Origin: Dasypus novemcinctus
Lineage: Eukaryota > Chordata > Mammalia > Cingulata > Dasypodidae
Length of the DNA: 64,000 bases
Assembly: GCF_030445035.2 (NCBI RefSeq)
Contig: NC_080685.1
Coordinates: 110,720,432-110,784,431, forward strand
Direction: 5' to 3'
Part shown: piece after piece, positions 1-11,565 of the stretch
Position numbering within the stretch: the stretch's first letter is position 1
Layout of the letters: every line of letters starts with the position of its first letter
The notes under the pieces: generated by a model
What the model was told of the DNA's origin: nothing
Seen by the model: only the letters and a program-made list of their open reading frames with translations
Database searches by the model: none
Position numbers and translations under genes: made by a program

Positions 1-1176
1 AACAGCCCCGGTGACGTCCGGGGCCTCTGAGGCCGTCTGCGCAAGGCCCAAGACAGGTGCCCCTGGGGCCGAGACCTGACTCGCTCACGGCCCGCCGCCT
101 CCACTCACGTGCTCTTTCATCGTTTTTTCCGGGTTTTCTTCTTTTTTTTTTTTAGCCAATCTGGAAATACTTTGACCAAGTCATCTGCTCCCGCACACAG
201 GGCTCAAGGCCGAGGGGTCCCGGGCGCACAAGGAATCAGAGGCGCCTGCACCCCAGCCGGCGGAGACGGCCTGCACGCGCCAGGGAGGGGGTGCGCTGCG
301 CCCACCAAGCAGCCGCCCCGCGAAACCCACCCAAGGGCGACGACGAGCTGTCCAGGCTGAAGAGAAGAAAGGGCAGACGGAACGGTCAGGCGACTGCTGG
401 AGGACGAGGCCGCAAGCGCGCACCTCCCCATTCCAGGCTCCCGCCCCTGCCCCTGCCGACCGCGCCTTCGAGGGGCGTCCTGAGATCTCAGCCCGCTGTG
501 CGGGGCACTTCCCTGAGCCCTCCCGGAGGCGGCCACGTCCGGGGAGCCGAGGAAGGTCTCGACCTCAGCTCCTTTAGTCGCAGGCCAGCGCTTGTGAAGG
601 AGCAGTGGGCGTGGGCCGCAAGGCCGCGGGTCAGCGAGGACACAAGGAGGCTCAGAAACTACTTGGAGGGTGCTCTCAGGAGGCACGGCTAGGCACCGCG
701 GAGCCACGTGAGTTCCACGTGCCACACGCACCTCGAGAGAACATCAGCGTGTATGCGGACCTGAGGTCGATGGTCAGGCACGGCACCCGAACTCCAGCAC
801 GGCGAGCCGGCGCTCTTGCAAAAATGGGCGATTTACTGCGGCTGGCATGCTAGCCACCGGCAGGCACCGGCGTGACCCGGCACGGGCCGTCCTCCTTCAC
901 AGCACAGCCAGCCACAGAGGGTCTTAGGACCTGTCCGTTTCAGCTGGAGATCGTTCGCTATTTTCAGTACTGTAATTTGGATTCAAGCCTTTAAAATGTA
1001 CTCCCAGGTGCTGAAACGGGTCCCAGCCGCACGTGTGAATCAGCAAGTCTCTGGGATGGAAGGAGTCACGGGAAGATGTGCGCCTGCCCAGCCCGGCCTC
1101 TCCTTCAGGTAAGCCGAGCAGGACGGGCCACAGCCTCCAACTGTGGCGTGTCCCTCTGAGCCCCAGCCTCCCGCCC
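1..1176. other. GC-rich non-coding stretch
   Basis: This stretch is CpG-rich, most clearly around 250-700, and has no convincing gene. It begins near base 5 with a perfect 6-bp inverted repeat (ccccgg/ccgggg) around a TGACGT core, and has a T-run near 141-153. Open frames here are short, overlap on both strands and look like by-products of high GC content. It could be an intronic CpG island, but nothing in the sequence shows a promoter. Confidence 0.4.
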
Positions 1177-1390
1177 GACCTTCATGCCTCCCGCCCGACC
1201 TTCACGCCTCCCTGCCCCGACCTTCACGCCTCCCTGCCCCGACCTTCACGCCTCCCGCCCGACCTTCAACCCTCCCTCCCCCGACCTTCAACCCTCCCTC
1301 CCCCGACCTTCAACCCTCCCTCCCCCGACCTTCAACCCTCCCTCCCCTGACCTTCACACCCCCACCGCTGACCTTCACACCTCCTCCACC
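1177..1390. repeat. Minisatellite, about ten units of 20-22 bp
   Basis: Ten head-to-tail units begin with gaccttca and continue with a C-rich stretch (cgcctccctgcccc, or aaccctccctccccc). The middle units, about 1263-1348, are nearly identical 22-bp copies, and the outer units are 20-22 bp and diverged. One strand is almost free of G outside the unit start. The proline-rich open frames across it are products of the repeat and not a gene. Confidence 0.9.
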
Positions 1391-1829
1391 TAAAAGGGCA
1401 CGGACGGCCATCCTTGGGGTGCCTCCAGGAGCCCCTTCCTCCATGCTCCAGGCCTTGGTGGCGCCCTGGGTGGACGCTGCCCCGTCACTTCCCACCACTC
1501 CACACTGCCCACCCCTGTGCCGCACCCACCTTCACCCACACTGCTCTCCCGGGAAAGTCACCCCAGCACAGGGGCAGGGGCCACGCAAAGCCTCTCAGCC
1601 AACGTGCTTTCCTGAAGCTTCTCCTTGCACAGCGGAGACCGGGACAGCCCTTCTTTTCTGACCCGTAAAGGAAGCCCGTCCTCGCTGTGAACGGGCACAG
1701 TCCACACAGGTGCACTCGCCCTCCTGGCGGAGGAAGCGCAGCGTACAGCGTGAATCCACGCCCCGCTCGCTGCTTCCTACGCCTCCCCTGCTGTACACTG
1801 GGGATCCAGCGCCTCCTGAGAGAGCGCCT

Positions 1830-1875
1830 GGGAGGATCCCCTGGGAGGATCCCCTGGGAGGATCCCCTGGGAGGA
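1830..1875. repeat. Short tandem repeat, 13-bp unit x 3.5
   Basis: The unit gggaggatcccct is repeated perfectly three times, followed by a half unit. Each copy carries a BamHI-type ggatcc palindrome. Confidence 0.9.
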
Positions 1876-2402
1876 GGCAGGCAGACCACTTAGCACAGTG
1901 CCGGGCCCACAGCACACACTCAGCTAAAACCAACCTAAAACGAAGTGAGGGCTTCCTGCTGAACACGGCACACAGAACACACGGGTGAGTGTCCTCCTTC
2001 CCAAAACGTGCTAAAATGAGAACAAAGGGTTAAGAAAATCCCCAAGAACAGAGAAAACAAGAGAAACAGCCACACAAAAGGTGTCCCTGATTTTCTGGAA
2101 AGTGGCAAGTGAATAGAGGAGTTAGCAGACCAGGAGGGCTGAGCTGGGAGCTGAAAGCATCTTCTCCAGAAGGTGCGGTGGGGCAAGGGGCTGAAAACAA
2201 GGGCCTGGCTGAAATGTGTGTAATTAGCAATCAGGCTAATTAGAGCAATTAGTGTGCCTGGGGCCACCGCAGCAGAAGAGATTCCTCTGTGGAGGAGGGA
2301 ACCAGGGCCCAGACCTGCAGATCTGTGGATCTGGCACAGGGGGTCAGGGCAGAGCACCCTACACAGAACAGACGGTCTCCGTCAAAGTTTAAAGCCAAAC
2401 CA
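1876..2402. other. Unannotated intronic sequence
   Basis: I see no gene or recognisable repeat. An AT-rich motif near 2221-2252 contains repeated attag/ctaatta words that resemble homeodomain sites, but that is weak evidence. Confidence 0.3.
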
Positions 2403-2800
2403 GGGAAGCGGACGTGGCGCAACGGACAGAGCGTCCGTCTACCACATGGAGGTCCATGGTTCAAACCCCGGGCCTCCTTGACCCGTGTGGAGCTGGCCCA
2501 TGCGCAGTGCTGATGCGCGCAAGGAGTGTCCTGCCACGCAGGGGTGTCCCCCACGTAGGGGAGCCCCACGCGCAAGGAGTGTACCCCGTAAGGAGAGCTG
2601 CCCAGCGCAAAAGAAAGTGCAGCCTGCCCAGGAATGGTGCTGCACACAGTGAGGGCTGACCTAACAAGATGACGCAACAAAAAGAAACACAGATTCCTGT
2701 GCCACCAAGGGTGCAAGCGGACACAGAAGAGCACAAAGCTAGTGGACCCAGAGAGCAGACAACGGGGGGACAGGGGAGAGAAATAAACCTTAAAAAAAAA
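2403..2800 (+). mobile_element. DAS-SINE, full-length type
   Basis: A tRNA-derived head carries an A-box-like segment (tggcgcaacggacagagcg) and a B-box (ggttcaaaccc). It is followed by the family's long unique body (cacgcaggggtgtccc, the repeated cgcaaggagtgt words, gatgacgcaaca) and an A-tail at 2791-2800. The family is described as armadillo-specific and derived from a tRNA-Ala gene. No exact target-site duplication was found. Confidence 0.93.
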
Positions 2801-3079
2801 CACTCCAAAACTCCAAACCCCCCTCCTGCCTAGCTCCTCCCACTTCCTCCAAGAAAGATGGCATCCCAGGATATATCCTCCCCCCAGCACAAGAGGAAAA
2901 TCAGGGTATCAGAGGAGTCTCCTCTGGAGAAAACGAACACATCAGAGAAAAGATACACAGAAGAGGACAGACAGGTACCCGCCCCAGGAAAAGGCTGCAT
3001 TCCAACCAGATCAAACTTCCCCGAGGTCAAGACTACACAAGCCCCCCAGGCACAGAGCGCTTCCCCTCAGGCCTGTCTT
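2801..3079. other. Unannotated stretch with a small open frame
   Basis: An open frame of 75 codons (2858-3085, plus) starts with ATG after a purine-rich leader. The predicted peptide is lysine- and serine-rich and I recognise no family. It directly precedes L1/HAL1-like sequence, so it may be decayed 5' LINE sequence. Confidence 0.3.
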
Positions 3080-4180
3080 GACTAAGAAAGGTCCAGGAAG
3101 CTTCCAATTTGAAAGGCAGAGCAAGAAGAAATACCAAACCATGCAAAAAGGAAAACTAATGAATAGCCTCGTAGATATAAGAGTAGGTAGTGCATCTACG
3201 AAACAAGAAAAGGTGGTTGATATTTTTAAAAGCAACAACTGCAGAAAAAGAATAGTTATAGTACTAAAATTAATAACTGTAAAAGTTCAATGAAAAATCT
3301 GGAAGAAAATTTGTGGAAATCTCTCAGAAAAGAGAACAAATGACAAAGAGATGGAAAATTGGAGAAAAAAGCTGAGAACATTTAAGGATCAATCTCCAAC
3401 AGGAAAGGCAGAAAGGAGAGAAAAAGAAGTGGAGAAAATTTTCAAAGTAGTAATTGAAAATTTCCCAGCAATGAAAGGCATGAGTCTCTAGATGGATAAG
3501 GCCACAGAAATGCCTAGACCCCACACCAGGTGCTTCATTGTAACATTTCTGAAAATGTGAGATAAAGAGAAGATCCTAAGCTTCTGGGAGTGGGTGGTGG
3601 GTAGGGGAAGGAAACCCGTCACGTACAAAGCCCTGGAGACGAGAGTGACATCTGAATTCTGATCCACAACACTAGAGGCTGAACACATGGAGTGATGCCT
3701 TGGAAATTCCAAGGGAAACTATTTTTAACCTAGAATTCTATGCCTCTTCAAACTATCAGTCAAATATGAGAGTTAAAAAAAATTTTTTTTCAACAGTCAC
3801 ATCTCAAAATATTTACTTCTTGCACCTCCTTATTCTGGAAACTACTAAGAAATGCGCTCCGTCAAAATTAGGGGATAATTCACAAAATGGGAGGGCAAGA
3901 GATTCAGAAAACAGGGAACCCAAGGTAGGAAAGAAATTGTATGCCCAGATAACTAGACAGGAAACCAAGAAAATGGCCAGACCAAATTGGGAAAAAACGG
4001 AACTGACAGATGACTGGTTGCATCTGACCATATGGAAAATAGTGATAAGAATTTTGGGGCTATTTGGGGAAGAATCATTTATAAAGACACAGAAAAGACT
4101 GTGAAAACAAAAACATAAGGTAACTGCTGACTTCTTGGAAAAACGAAAAGCATAAAAATTAATGAAGGAATTGTCATCGC
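3080..4180 (+). mobile_element. Ancient L1/HAL1-type ORF1-region fragment
   Basis: The sequence is A-rich on the plus strand and follows the order of L1/HAL1 ORF1 consensus words: ggaagaaaatttgtgg, agagaagatcctaagcttc, gtcacgtacaaagccc, then taacctagaattctatgcc and aaactatcagtcaaatatg. The frame is broken throughout, so no protein is made. The identification rests on memory of the consensus. Confidence 0.65.
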
Positions 4181-5045
4181 AGGACATTTTTTGGCTCAGC
4201 AGTGAGTGGTCTTTACAAAATCATTATAAACTGTGACTTTCAATTCCAACAAAAATTGGGAGCCCACCATCCAGGCAGAAGAAAAATGGGAATTGAGGAC
4301 GGGAACCGTCATCATGGTCCATATCTAAAATTTTAAATCGAGAAATATCAATACGAGCACATTATTTCAAAACATAAAGAGAGCCACACAGTCAGAAGCC
4401 TTGCAAGTGGCAGCCTCCGCAGACGGGGGCTCGGGACTGGAACGCGCAGCACGGGGGACCGTTTTCTCATGGTGAGCCTTGTGGTCTGTAGAACTGCCAC
4501 AGTTTCCTTGCCTACTAAAATTTTTGCCCATGTATTCAACGGGTAAGAATTTTGGTAAGTGGACCTATGGATTTGTATGAGTCTACATCATTTATGCAGT
4601 AGCAAATTGGTAATTGCGACAGAGAATGTTAGTCTGAGTTAACAAAATATTTTGTTAGAGACATTTTTATTTAAAAAGCTACTTTCAACTATGAAAGGTA
4701 AATCTGATTTCCAGAATGGAACAGTTCCAATATGGGTCTTAGAGAGTCTACTCAAAGCATTAGCAAATAGATTAGAATCATCAGTTATAAGCGCAGTGGT
4801 CTCTGACTACAAATGATATTGCTGAAGGGGTTCTATAAAATAATGGGTTGGCCTTAATTCTGACTGAAGTTCAGTTATATTTGTCTCACCCAAAAGAGAA
4901 TGGTCCTGATGGGCAAGGCTGGAAACGAACAACAAAAACACTGATACTTGCATAACCTTTACTTAATACTTTCACTTACATTCTCTAATTGCCCCCTCAT
5001 TACAGATTTTATATATGTATATATATATGTGTGTATTAATATGTT
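4181..5045. other. Unannotated AT-rich intronic sequence
   Basis: I find no gene. A TA/TG simple stretch lies at about 5010-5045. The rest may be decayed LINE sequence but gave no clear match. Confidence 0.3.
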
Positions 5046-5290
5046 TTTATTACAGAAGTTGTGAACTTACAAAACAATTATGCATATGTGTGGAATTCCC
5101 ATATAACACCCCTTCACCAACACACCACACCACTGTGGAACATTTGTTATAGATATAAGACAACATCTCAGACTATAATCGTGGTCTGTAGCATACATTT
5201 GGCATATCTTTCCGATACCCCCCTATTATTAACACAGTTTATCTTTGGCATTGATGCAAGGATATTACAGAACTGCTGTTAACTATAAGC
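5046..5290 (-). mobile_element. LINE-1-like fragment, probable
   Basis: The words tttttattacagaagttgtg, cccatataacacccc and gtggaacatttgttata resemble the complement of a mammalian L1-derived segment often seen in antisense. Boundaries are approximate and the subfamily is not assigned. Confidence 0.4.
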
Positions 5291-5339
5291 CCATAAGTAT
5301 ATGTATATAAACTTTTAAGGCACTTGACAAAATCCATAG

Positions 5340-5475
5340 AGCTGATTTCCCAGGTAGGCTTGGAACCCAGCTGTTCAGACTCCAAATCTAATGCAAATTC
5401 TATCTCACCAGCTCCTAGAACAGTATATGGCATACTGAAGGGTTCAAGGAGTACTTGTTGAAGAGGGATTTATTA
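5340..5475 (+). repeat. L2 3' end
   Basis: The segment agctcctagaacagtatatg followed by a 'caaggagtacttgttgaa' ending matches the L2 terminal region (cagtgcctggcacatag...tgttgaatgaa). Confidence 0.6.
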
Positions 5476-5609
5476 TACTTCATAGCATCGTGGTCTCCAG
5501 CCAATCTTGCCTGGCTCAGACAGAAACCTCCCCTGAAGAGCTTGGAACCTGGTAAGAGCTGGCTGCTGAGATGGTAGAAAACGCCACCTTCAGCAGCCAT
5601 CCAACTGGT

Positions 5610-5828
5610 CTCCCTCTTCCAGGTCTGTTTCTCACCACCATGTTCTCCAGACACCAGCTGGTGTGTTTTCTTAAAAATACTCCTCACATTTCATTGTTAG
5701 TATCTTGTTTGAACCTCCGTTTTCTGTCTAGAATACAAAAGGCAGGGGCTGCATCTACCCTATCCACCACAGTTCTCTCAATGCTCAAATATTGGCAGAA
5801 TGTATATGCATGCATGAATGAATGAATA
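5610..5828 (+). repeat. L2 3' end
   Basis: The segment aaaggcaggggctgcatcta, then caatgctcaaatattgg, ends in gaatgaatgaataa, the characteristic 3' terminus of L2. Confidence 0.6.
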
Positions 5829-5898
5829 ACACGTCACAGAGCCTATGCACAGACCATGCTGTGTGCATGAAACCTCAAACGTCTAAACTGGGCTTGAG

Positions 5899-6708
5899 CC
5901 CTGAGCCTCAGGAGAGTGGCGACTCCTACCCTCTGGCTCGTTGGTCTTACCCAGGTCAGCTAACAGGGAGGTGAAGATGGTCAACCACCACACCAGGGGA
6001 TCAAGAGTGCCTACAACTGCAAGCAGGAGAATTGCATCCATCATCCATGTGGAATCTAAGCCCCCTCTTGATCTAGAGGTAGAGAGGACATCACCATCCC
6101 AGGGTCCACAGGATGGAGGAATAGAGTATAGACTAGAGTGGACTTACTGATATTCTACTATAAAACTATTGTGATGAGTAATAGAAGAAATTGTAGCACC
6201 AAGGTGGAAAGAGTAGCCACAGTAGTTGCTGAGGGCAGAGAGAGAGTAGAAGAGATGTGATGTGGGGGCATTTTTGGGATTTTGAGATTGTTCTAAATGA
6301 TATTGCAGGGTCAGATGCTGGACTTTATATACCCTGCCATACCACTGAATGTACTGGGGGAGAGCGTGAACTACAGGGTGAACTATTATCTATGTGGTGC
6401 AGCAGTGCTCCAAAATGTGTTCACTGAGTGCGATGAGGGTGCCACAATGATGGAGGAGGTTGTTGGTGTGGGAGGAGTGGGGGGGGAGAGGGGGGTATAC
6501 AAGAACCTCTTATACTTTTTAATGTAATTTTTTTTGTGATGTATATATCTTAAAAAAATACAATTTACAAAAACGATGAGGTGGGGGGGTGGGGAGTGGG
6601 TTATATGGGAACCTCTTATGGTTTTTGGTTTTTTATGTTTTTCAGTGTAACGTTCCTTGTGATCTAGTAACTTTAATAAAATTAAAATTAAAAGAAAATT
6701 TAAAAAAA
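5899..6708 (+). mobile_element. Xenarthran L1-3'-type retroposon, copy A, duplicated 3' end
   Basis: This copy shares its body with five others in the window (key words: accaccacaccagggg, catccatgtggaatctaagc, cagggtccacaggatggagg, tgtgggggcattttt, gatgatgg-type, then a G-rich run and tatacaagaacctcttata). It has no coding capacity. The 3'-terminal ~140 bp appears twice, at about 6430-6565 and 6566-6708. Near-identical flanks, taaactgggcttgag (5884-5898) and taaactggctcgag (6709-6722), suggest one insertion. The element behaves like a 5'-truncated LINE-1 3' UTR, but I cannot exclude a separate non-autonomous family. Confidence 0.7.
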
Positions 6709-6712
6709 TAAA

Positions 6713-7869
6713 CTGGCTCGAGGTGTGAGGGAGAAGTATAAGGCTCCGAGGAGGGCACGACAGAGAGTGAGGCAGAGGAAGCTCTTGCCGCACATGGGCA
6801 GGAGCCGCAGCAGCTCTCGGCAACCCTCACGGCACCGGGAACCACCTGCGGAGGCCGGCAGTGAGGACCCGGCCGGGAGCCCGAGTCGCCCGCTTGCATC
6901 TGGGAGCGGAGGAGAAAACTGTTAGCACAAACTTCCCCCTCCCGCCCTGTGTCAGCGTAGTTACGGGCTCCAGGACCAGTGTGCAGGGCCATTACTCAGG
7001 GTTGTTTTCGTCCCCAAGAGGAAGGATTCTTGTTTTCAGCATAAACAGAGGCAAAGACAAAGGAGGCTGAGGGGGAGAAGACGAGGCCAAAGCACGGGAA
7101 CCCCGGAGGGAAGTGCACCAGGAGGCCTCGGGCGGCGCTGCAGAGGCCACCAGCCCCGGGCAGCGCCTTCTCCAGCTGGGCCCAATCTGTTCCTGAGGGG
7201 CCCTGGACTCCCAGGGATGCTTGAACTACTTTCCATCGCTCTAAAAAGGTAAGTGGAAATAGTACATTTATCCAGGACAAATCCGCACAGGCCAATGTAA
7301 AACTTCTGGTTTCTTTGCTTTGGGTGGGAAAGCTAGTGAGGTGAAAAGACTCAGCTCGTGCTGAGCATGTCTTACAGATACATACATCTTTAATAAAAAA
7401 CAGAGAAATGAACTAACTGCTGCTTAATCAAGGCAGCCAAAATTTTTCTAGAACAGAAAGTTGGTGGACTGAACATAAAAAAGCAGGTGAAAGCTGGGAG
7501 CACTGCTCTAAGGAACTCTGGGTTCTCTGCTGTATCAGGCGGGTGAGAGCTGCACGAGGCCTGCGTGGAGCCTCAGGCACCTAGTGTAGCTGGAAAAGAG
7601 AGAAACGGGTGAAAGCGTGACCTGCAGTGGGAGAAGAGGTGAGGTGCCGAGCACAGAGAGCCCTGCGCGCTGGCGTCGGAGCTTACGCCTGCACCTGCTG
7701 CAAAGGGCAGCCAGGGAAAGGCTGGAGCGGCAAAGCGACACAATCAGAGGTGTGTTTTAGAACAATTCCGCCAGCAGTTGGGAAGATGGACTGGAAAGGG
7801 TAAGAGTGGAAGCAGAGGCCCAGCCAGGAAGCGCTTTCAAGGCTGCAGGAGTGCGGGGGGACAGCCTGA
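6713..7869. other. Unannotated intronic sequence
   Basis: The first half (6720-7220) is GC-rich with scattered CpG, and the second half is ordinary. I see no gene and no confident repeat. Confidence 0.3.
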
Positions 7870-7932
7870 AGGAAGCGAGGGAGGAGGGGGGGAGGGGGGA
7901 GGAGGGAAGGGGGAGGGGAGGGGGGAGGGAGA
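7870..7932. repeat. (GGGGA)n-rich low-complexity tract
   Basis: A polypurine run of g and a (gaggaggggggg-type words) extends for about 60 bases. Such tracts can form triplex or G-quadruplex structures. Confidence 0.85.
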
Positions 7933-8269
7933 TACCTCCGATTTGGAGGATTAGGCAGATAATGTGCCATTCCCAGGGACGGGAAACCTGGAGACAGAAG
8001 CAGTTTGAGGGAAGAATATAATTTAGTTTTAGACAAGTTAGGACACGCGGGGACAGCTCGGTAGAGCTGTCTAGCCGGCAGCTGACTATCCTCAACTGCA
8101 ATTCAGGGAAAAAACTGAACGGGAGAAATACACCCAGAAGGGACCTGCTCTGGGCAGTAACTCAAGCCCAGGAGTAGACAGTCGAACGCGGAGAAGGGGC
8201 CGAAACAGCCTCGGGGGGGTGGGCAGGAGCTGGGAGCAGGGACACCAGGCAGGAGGGGTCGGAGGCGGG

Positions 8270-8720
8270 CAAGCAGAGAGCCGGTCCTGGAGGCCGCGGG
8301 AGGAGGAGGTGTCAGGACAAGGCAGCCGGATGCTGCGAAGAGCTGGCGGAGGTGAGCGCTGCAGGGGCCGCGCGCCCCTGATCTGGCGTCAGCTGCCTTT
8401 GGTGGCGGGGCCGGGACGCTTTCAGCGGCCGTGGAGGGGGAGAGCAGCGCCCTGGGCTGAGGAGGGCGCTGGGAGGCAGGGCAAGGCTGAGGAGGAGCTC
8501 TCCTCTCCAGGAGCTCGGCGGTGGGCACGGAGGGCGGGAGGCCGGGCAGGGTGTGCGCCTGCGAGGGAAGGCGCGGGGAGGGCAGGGATGGAGGGAAGGG
8601 AACCTCTCCCCGCGCCCGCCCCGCACCCGCGCCGGCACCTCCAGCCCCCGCCTGCCGCTCCTCCACAGGCGCTGGCACCGCCCGCCCTCCGTGTGCCTGG
8701 GGTTCTGTTCTGCGGCAGCT
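8270..8720. promoter_or_regulatory. Intronic CpG-rich patch
   Basis: CpG density is raised and sustained (ggccgcggg, ggccgcgcgcccc, gcggggccgggacg, ccccgcgcccgccccgcacc). Repeats are absent. It is flanked to about 9500 by GC-rich sequence with fewer CpGs. It may be an intronic CpG island, perhaps an enhancer or an alternative promoter. No TATA box or supported exon is seen. Confidence 0.4.
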
Positions 8721-10640
8721 GCCGCTCCCTCGGGAGTGTCCTCCCAGATCGGGTGTGGGATTGAGGGGTCCCCAGAGCAGGGGCCACCCGACCCCGGCAC
8801 CACCGTCGGAACCCCACAGGCAGCTCTTGGACCTGTCGTCCCTAAGCTGCGCCCGGACCCTGCCTGCTCAGGTCCCTGGGAGCCAAGGGTGGGCGATCCC
8901 CACGCCTCCGGAGACCACTGATGTCACCAGCCTCCGAGCTGCACGCCCGAGACCCCAGAACCCCGGCTGCTCACACACCCCCACCCAAGGAGGCCCGGCC
9001 TTACCCTCCCTGCCCCCAGAGCCGGCCCACCCCGAGCCGCGCCCACCTCCCAGCCCAGGCCCTGAGGAAAGCAGACCCTAAGCGGGCACACGGAGGGAAC
9101 GGGCTCTCGCCCACCAGCCCCTCTCCAGCGGCGCCACGGCAGGAAATCCTTTATCTCCTGAGCACCCCGCCTTGGCGCCCTCCGCGCGAGCCACGGGGGC
9201 AGGCAGCAGAGCCCCAGAATTACCACGCTCTCCGGAGGCCCCGCCGTTCAAAGCGCACTCCTGAGGGAAGGCCTGGAAGAGCCTCGCGGCCTGGGGCGCG
9301 GCTCGGTGCCCTGCCCGGGACCTGAGGGCAGGCTGGGCCCTGCCGGAGCTGCGGCACGTGCTGAGAGCCGGGACGGGCGGCTGGGCCGGGGACGGGCGCT
9401 GTCCGGCCTCCTGGAACCGACCAGCACTCAGGCTCGGGGCTGTCAGCCGTGAGGCCTCCTGAGGGGCAGGGCAGCAGGTGGGCGTCCCTGCGGACCCCGC
9501 AGGGACCGCCCCGCCCCGTGAGGTCCCCATGAGGGGTGCAGGCCCAGGAGACACCGCGACTGCGCCTGAAAACCACCGTCCCCTCCGAACGGGGAGGAGG
9601 CAGGTGCACAGAAGGCTGTGAAGGGAGGCGCCCCCAGGTGAGGACGGCGGTCAGCAGCAGTCCTTTCCAGCCCCACTCGCCCACGGCGGGCTTCGTCCAG
9701 GGCTGCTCATCTCCAACCCGGGAGGCGGCCAAACGCGGAAACGAGAGACTCCTGGGAACTAGTTAGGGTAGTGAGGTGGAGAGGGGACACATGGGACGTT
9801 TCAGAAATACGGGAAGCACCAGGCTAACACTGACCTCCAGGGCCTGACCTTGCTCCACTGCCCCAAGTGCGTTAAACACCCTCCTTTAAGCTAGCGCGCA
9901 CGTGGGCGCGCATTTCTGAGACAGGGAATAAAAGCGATTTTGATCGCAGCGTACAGGCCTGATATGCGGCGTCCTAAAACCAGAGCCCTCACCTGGAAGA
10001 CACTACGCTGACACGGTGTTGTCCGGGAGGTGCGGTGGGGGTGCGTTTATCAAGGCCAAAGGCGCCCGAAGCAGCCCAGGGACGGCGGGCCTCCTGGGGC
10101 CCCGGGTACACCCTGCCTGTCCCCCCTCCACGGCGGGAACCCACGCCGCAGCGCCAGATGCCAGGCGGGGCTGCTGGCAGGCTGCAGGCGCTGCTGCGAT
10201 TAGCAGGCGGGATCATGATTCAGCGCCGGTGGCGGGCGGCCTCCACCAGAGCGGAGCAGACAGCTTAAAAATAGCAAGGCCCTGCGCAGGGGCCGCAGCT
10301 GCCTGTGCAGAGCCGGGAGGGTCCCGCCGCCCACCGGCTCCCCGCGGCACTCCCCGGAGCTGCATTCCAGCGACGCGGCGGCTGGGAAGCCCACCGGACC
10401 GGCTCCCAGCGAGCTTCCGTGCAAACCCCGAGGAGCACCCTGGAACAGCAGGTGCACCCAAGAGGTGGCAGGGGCAAGTCTTTCTCCCAAACACGCACGG
10501 AGGGACAGTCTGTGTTCCTCCCAGGACCAAACCAGGTGACAGCTGCTCCTGCAGCCCCTGCCAGAGGGGCCTCCCAGCGCCCTCTTCCCCAGGTAAAGAC
10601 CTGGGGAGCGGGCAGCTCTCAACAGGAACGGGCAGAACAC
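8721..10640. other. GC-rich intronic sequence without recognised genes
   Basis: Many open frames overlap on both strands but all are low-complexity, proline/glycine/arginine-rich by-products of base composition. No known domain, splice-bounded exon or repeat was recognised. Confidence 0.35.
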
Positions 10641-10644
10641 ACAC

Positions 10645-10900
10645 CGTGGTTTGGTGGAAAGAGCTGGACTTCGTGTGCACAGGCCTGGGTTCAAACCCGC
10701 TTCAGCCACCTGCCGGCAGACACCGTCGCGCCGTCTGCGGGTCCAGCCATCCCAGGGGTAGCGAGTGATTCAACTTCTCAGGGCCTCCGAACCGGACGTA
10801 AAACGGAGCTGGTGATCACTGACTGGCCGGCCTTGTAGAGGAAATGAGGTAACACGCAGAGTACGGAGAAGTGGTCCCAGGCTGGAGGAATAAACTCCCC
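10645..10900 (+). repeat. MIR SINE
   Basis: The order of MIR features is visible: tggtggaaagagctggac, tgcacaggcctgggttcaaa (B-box region), cttctcagggcctc, and aggaaatgaggtaacacgca. It is diverged but collinear. Confidence 0.75.
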
Positions 10901-11189
10901 TCGCCCTCGCACAGCTCCACGGCAGACTTGGTGGAAGGGCTGCCCTGGTGGAGGGGCAGCCTGCGCTGACCCCGGGCGGGCGGAGGCCCGAAGGCCGGGG
11001 CATGTGGGTGGAGGAAACCGCAGGGGCCCTCAGTGTCCAGCTATTTGTCTGGTTTCCAGTTTAGCGGACTTCTCTCGGTCGGTGACATTTTCTAGATGAA
11101 ACTGAGATATCCTCAGGGCTGATGTTGTCTGTAAAAACGCTCGACCCAATAGCCCAAAAGGAGATTTAAAATAATGGAGAAGCTTGCTA

Positions 11190-11565
11190 TTTTTCCAAGA
11201 ATACTGGTATTGAAAAGATGTCACTTGTCCCCAAATTAATCTACAAAACTAATAAAATGATTCTAAACTTTATCTGGAAGAGTAATTTCATGGGACTAGT
11301 TGAAGACGTTTCGGAAAAGAAGAGTAATGAGTGGAGATTTGCTTTATCAGCTTTTAAGAAGCACAAGTAGTAAAACAGTGCAGTACTGGCATAGAAAGAG
11401 ACATCAAATCAATGGAATATAATAGAAGGTCCAGAAACAGACCCAAATATCTATACAAAGTTAGTATATTAGGAAGGTATTTCAAAACAGTGGGTAAAGG
11501 ATGGCCTATTCAATAAATATAGCATTGGTACAACTGGCTAGCCATTTGGATAAAAATAAACTATA
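11190..11565 (+). mobile_element. L1 ORF2 3'-region fragment, left part
   Basis: The words aaaagatgtcacttgtcccc, gtgcagtactggcatagaaa, aatagaaggtccagaaacag, and gtacaactggctagccattt follow the 3' third of L1 ORF2. The reading frame is broken. The same L1 resumes at 12336 after an inserted retroposon. Confidence 0.85.

Noticed and set aside
1177-1390. Tandem repeats as a CRISPR-like array
   Set aside because: Units are contiguous without spacers, and the genome is mammalian.
1078-1661. Proline-rich frames across the minisatellite
   Set aside because: All three frames stay open because the unit lacks stop codons; this is repeat composition.
10016-10768. 250-codon plus-strand open frame
   Set aside because: It ends inside a MIR and is compositionally biased with no recognised family.
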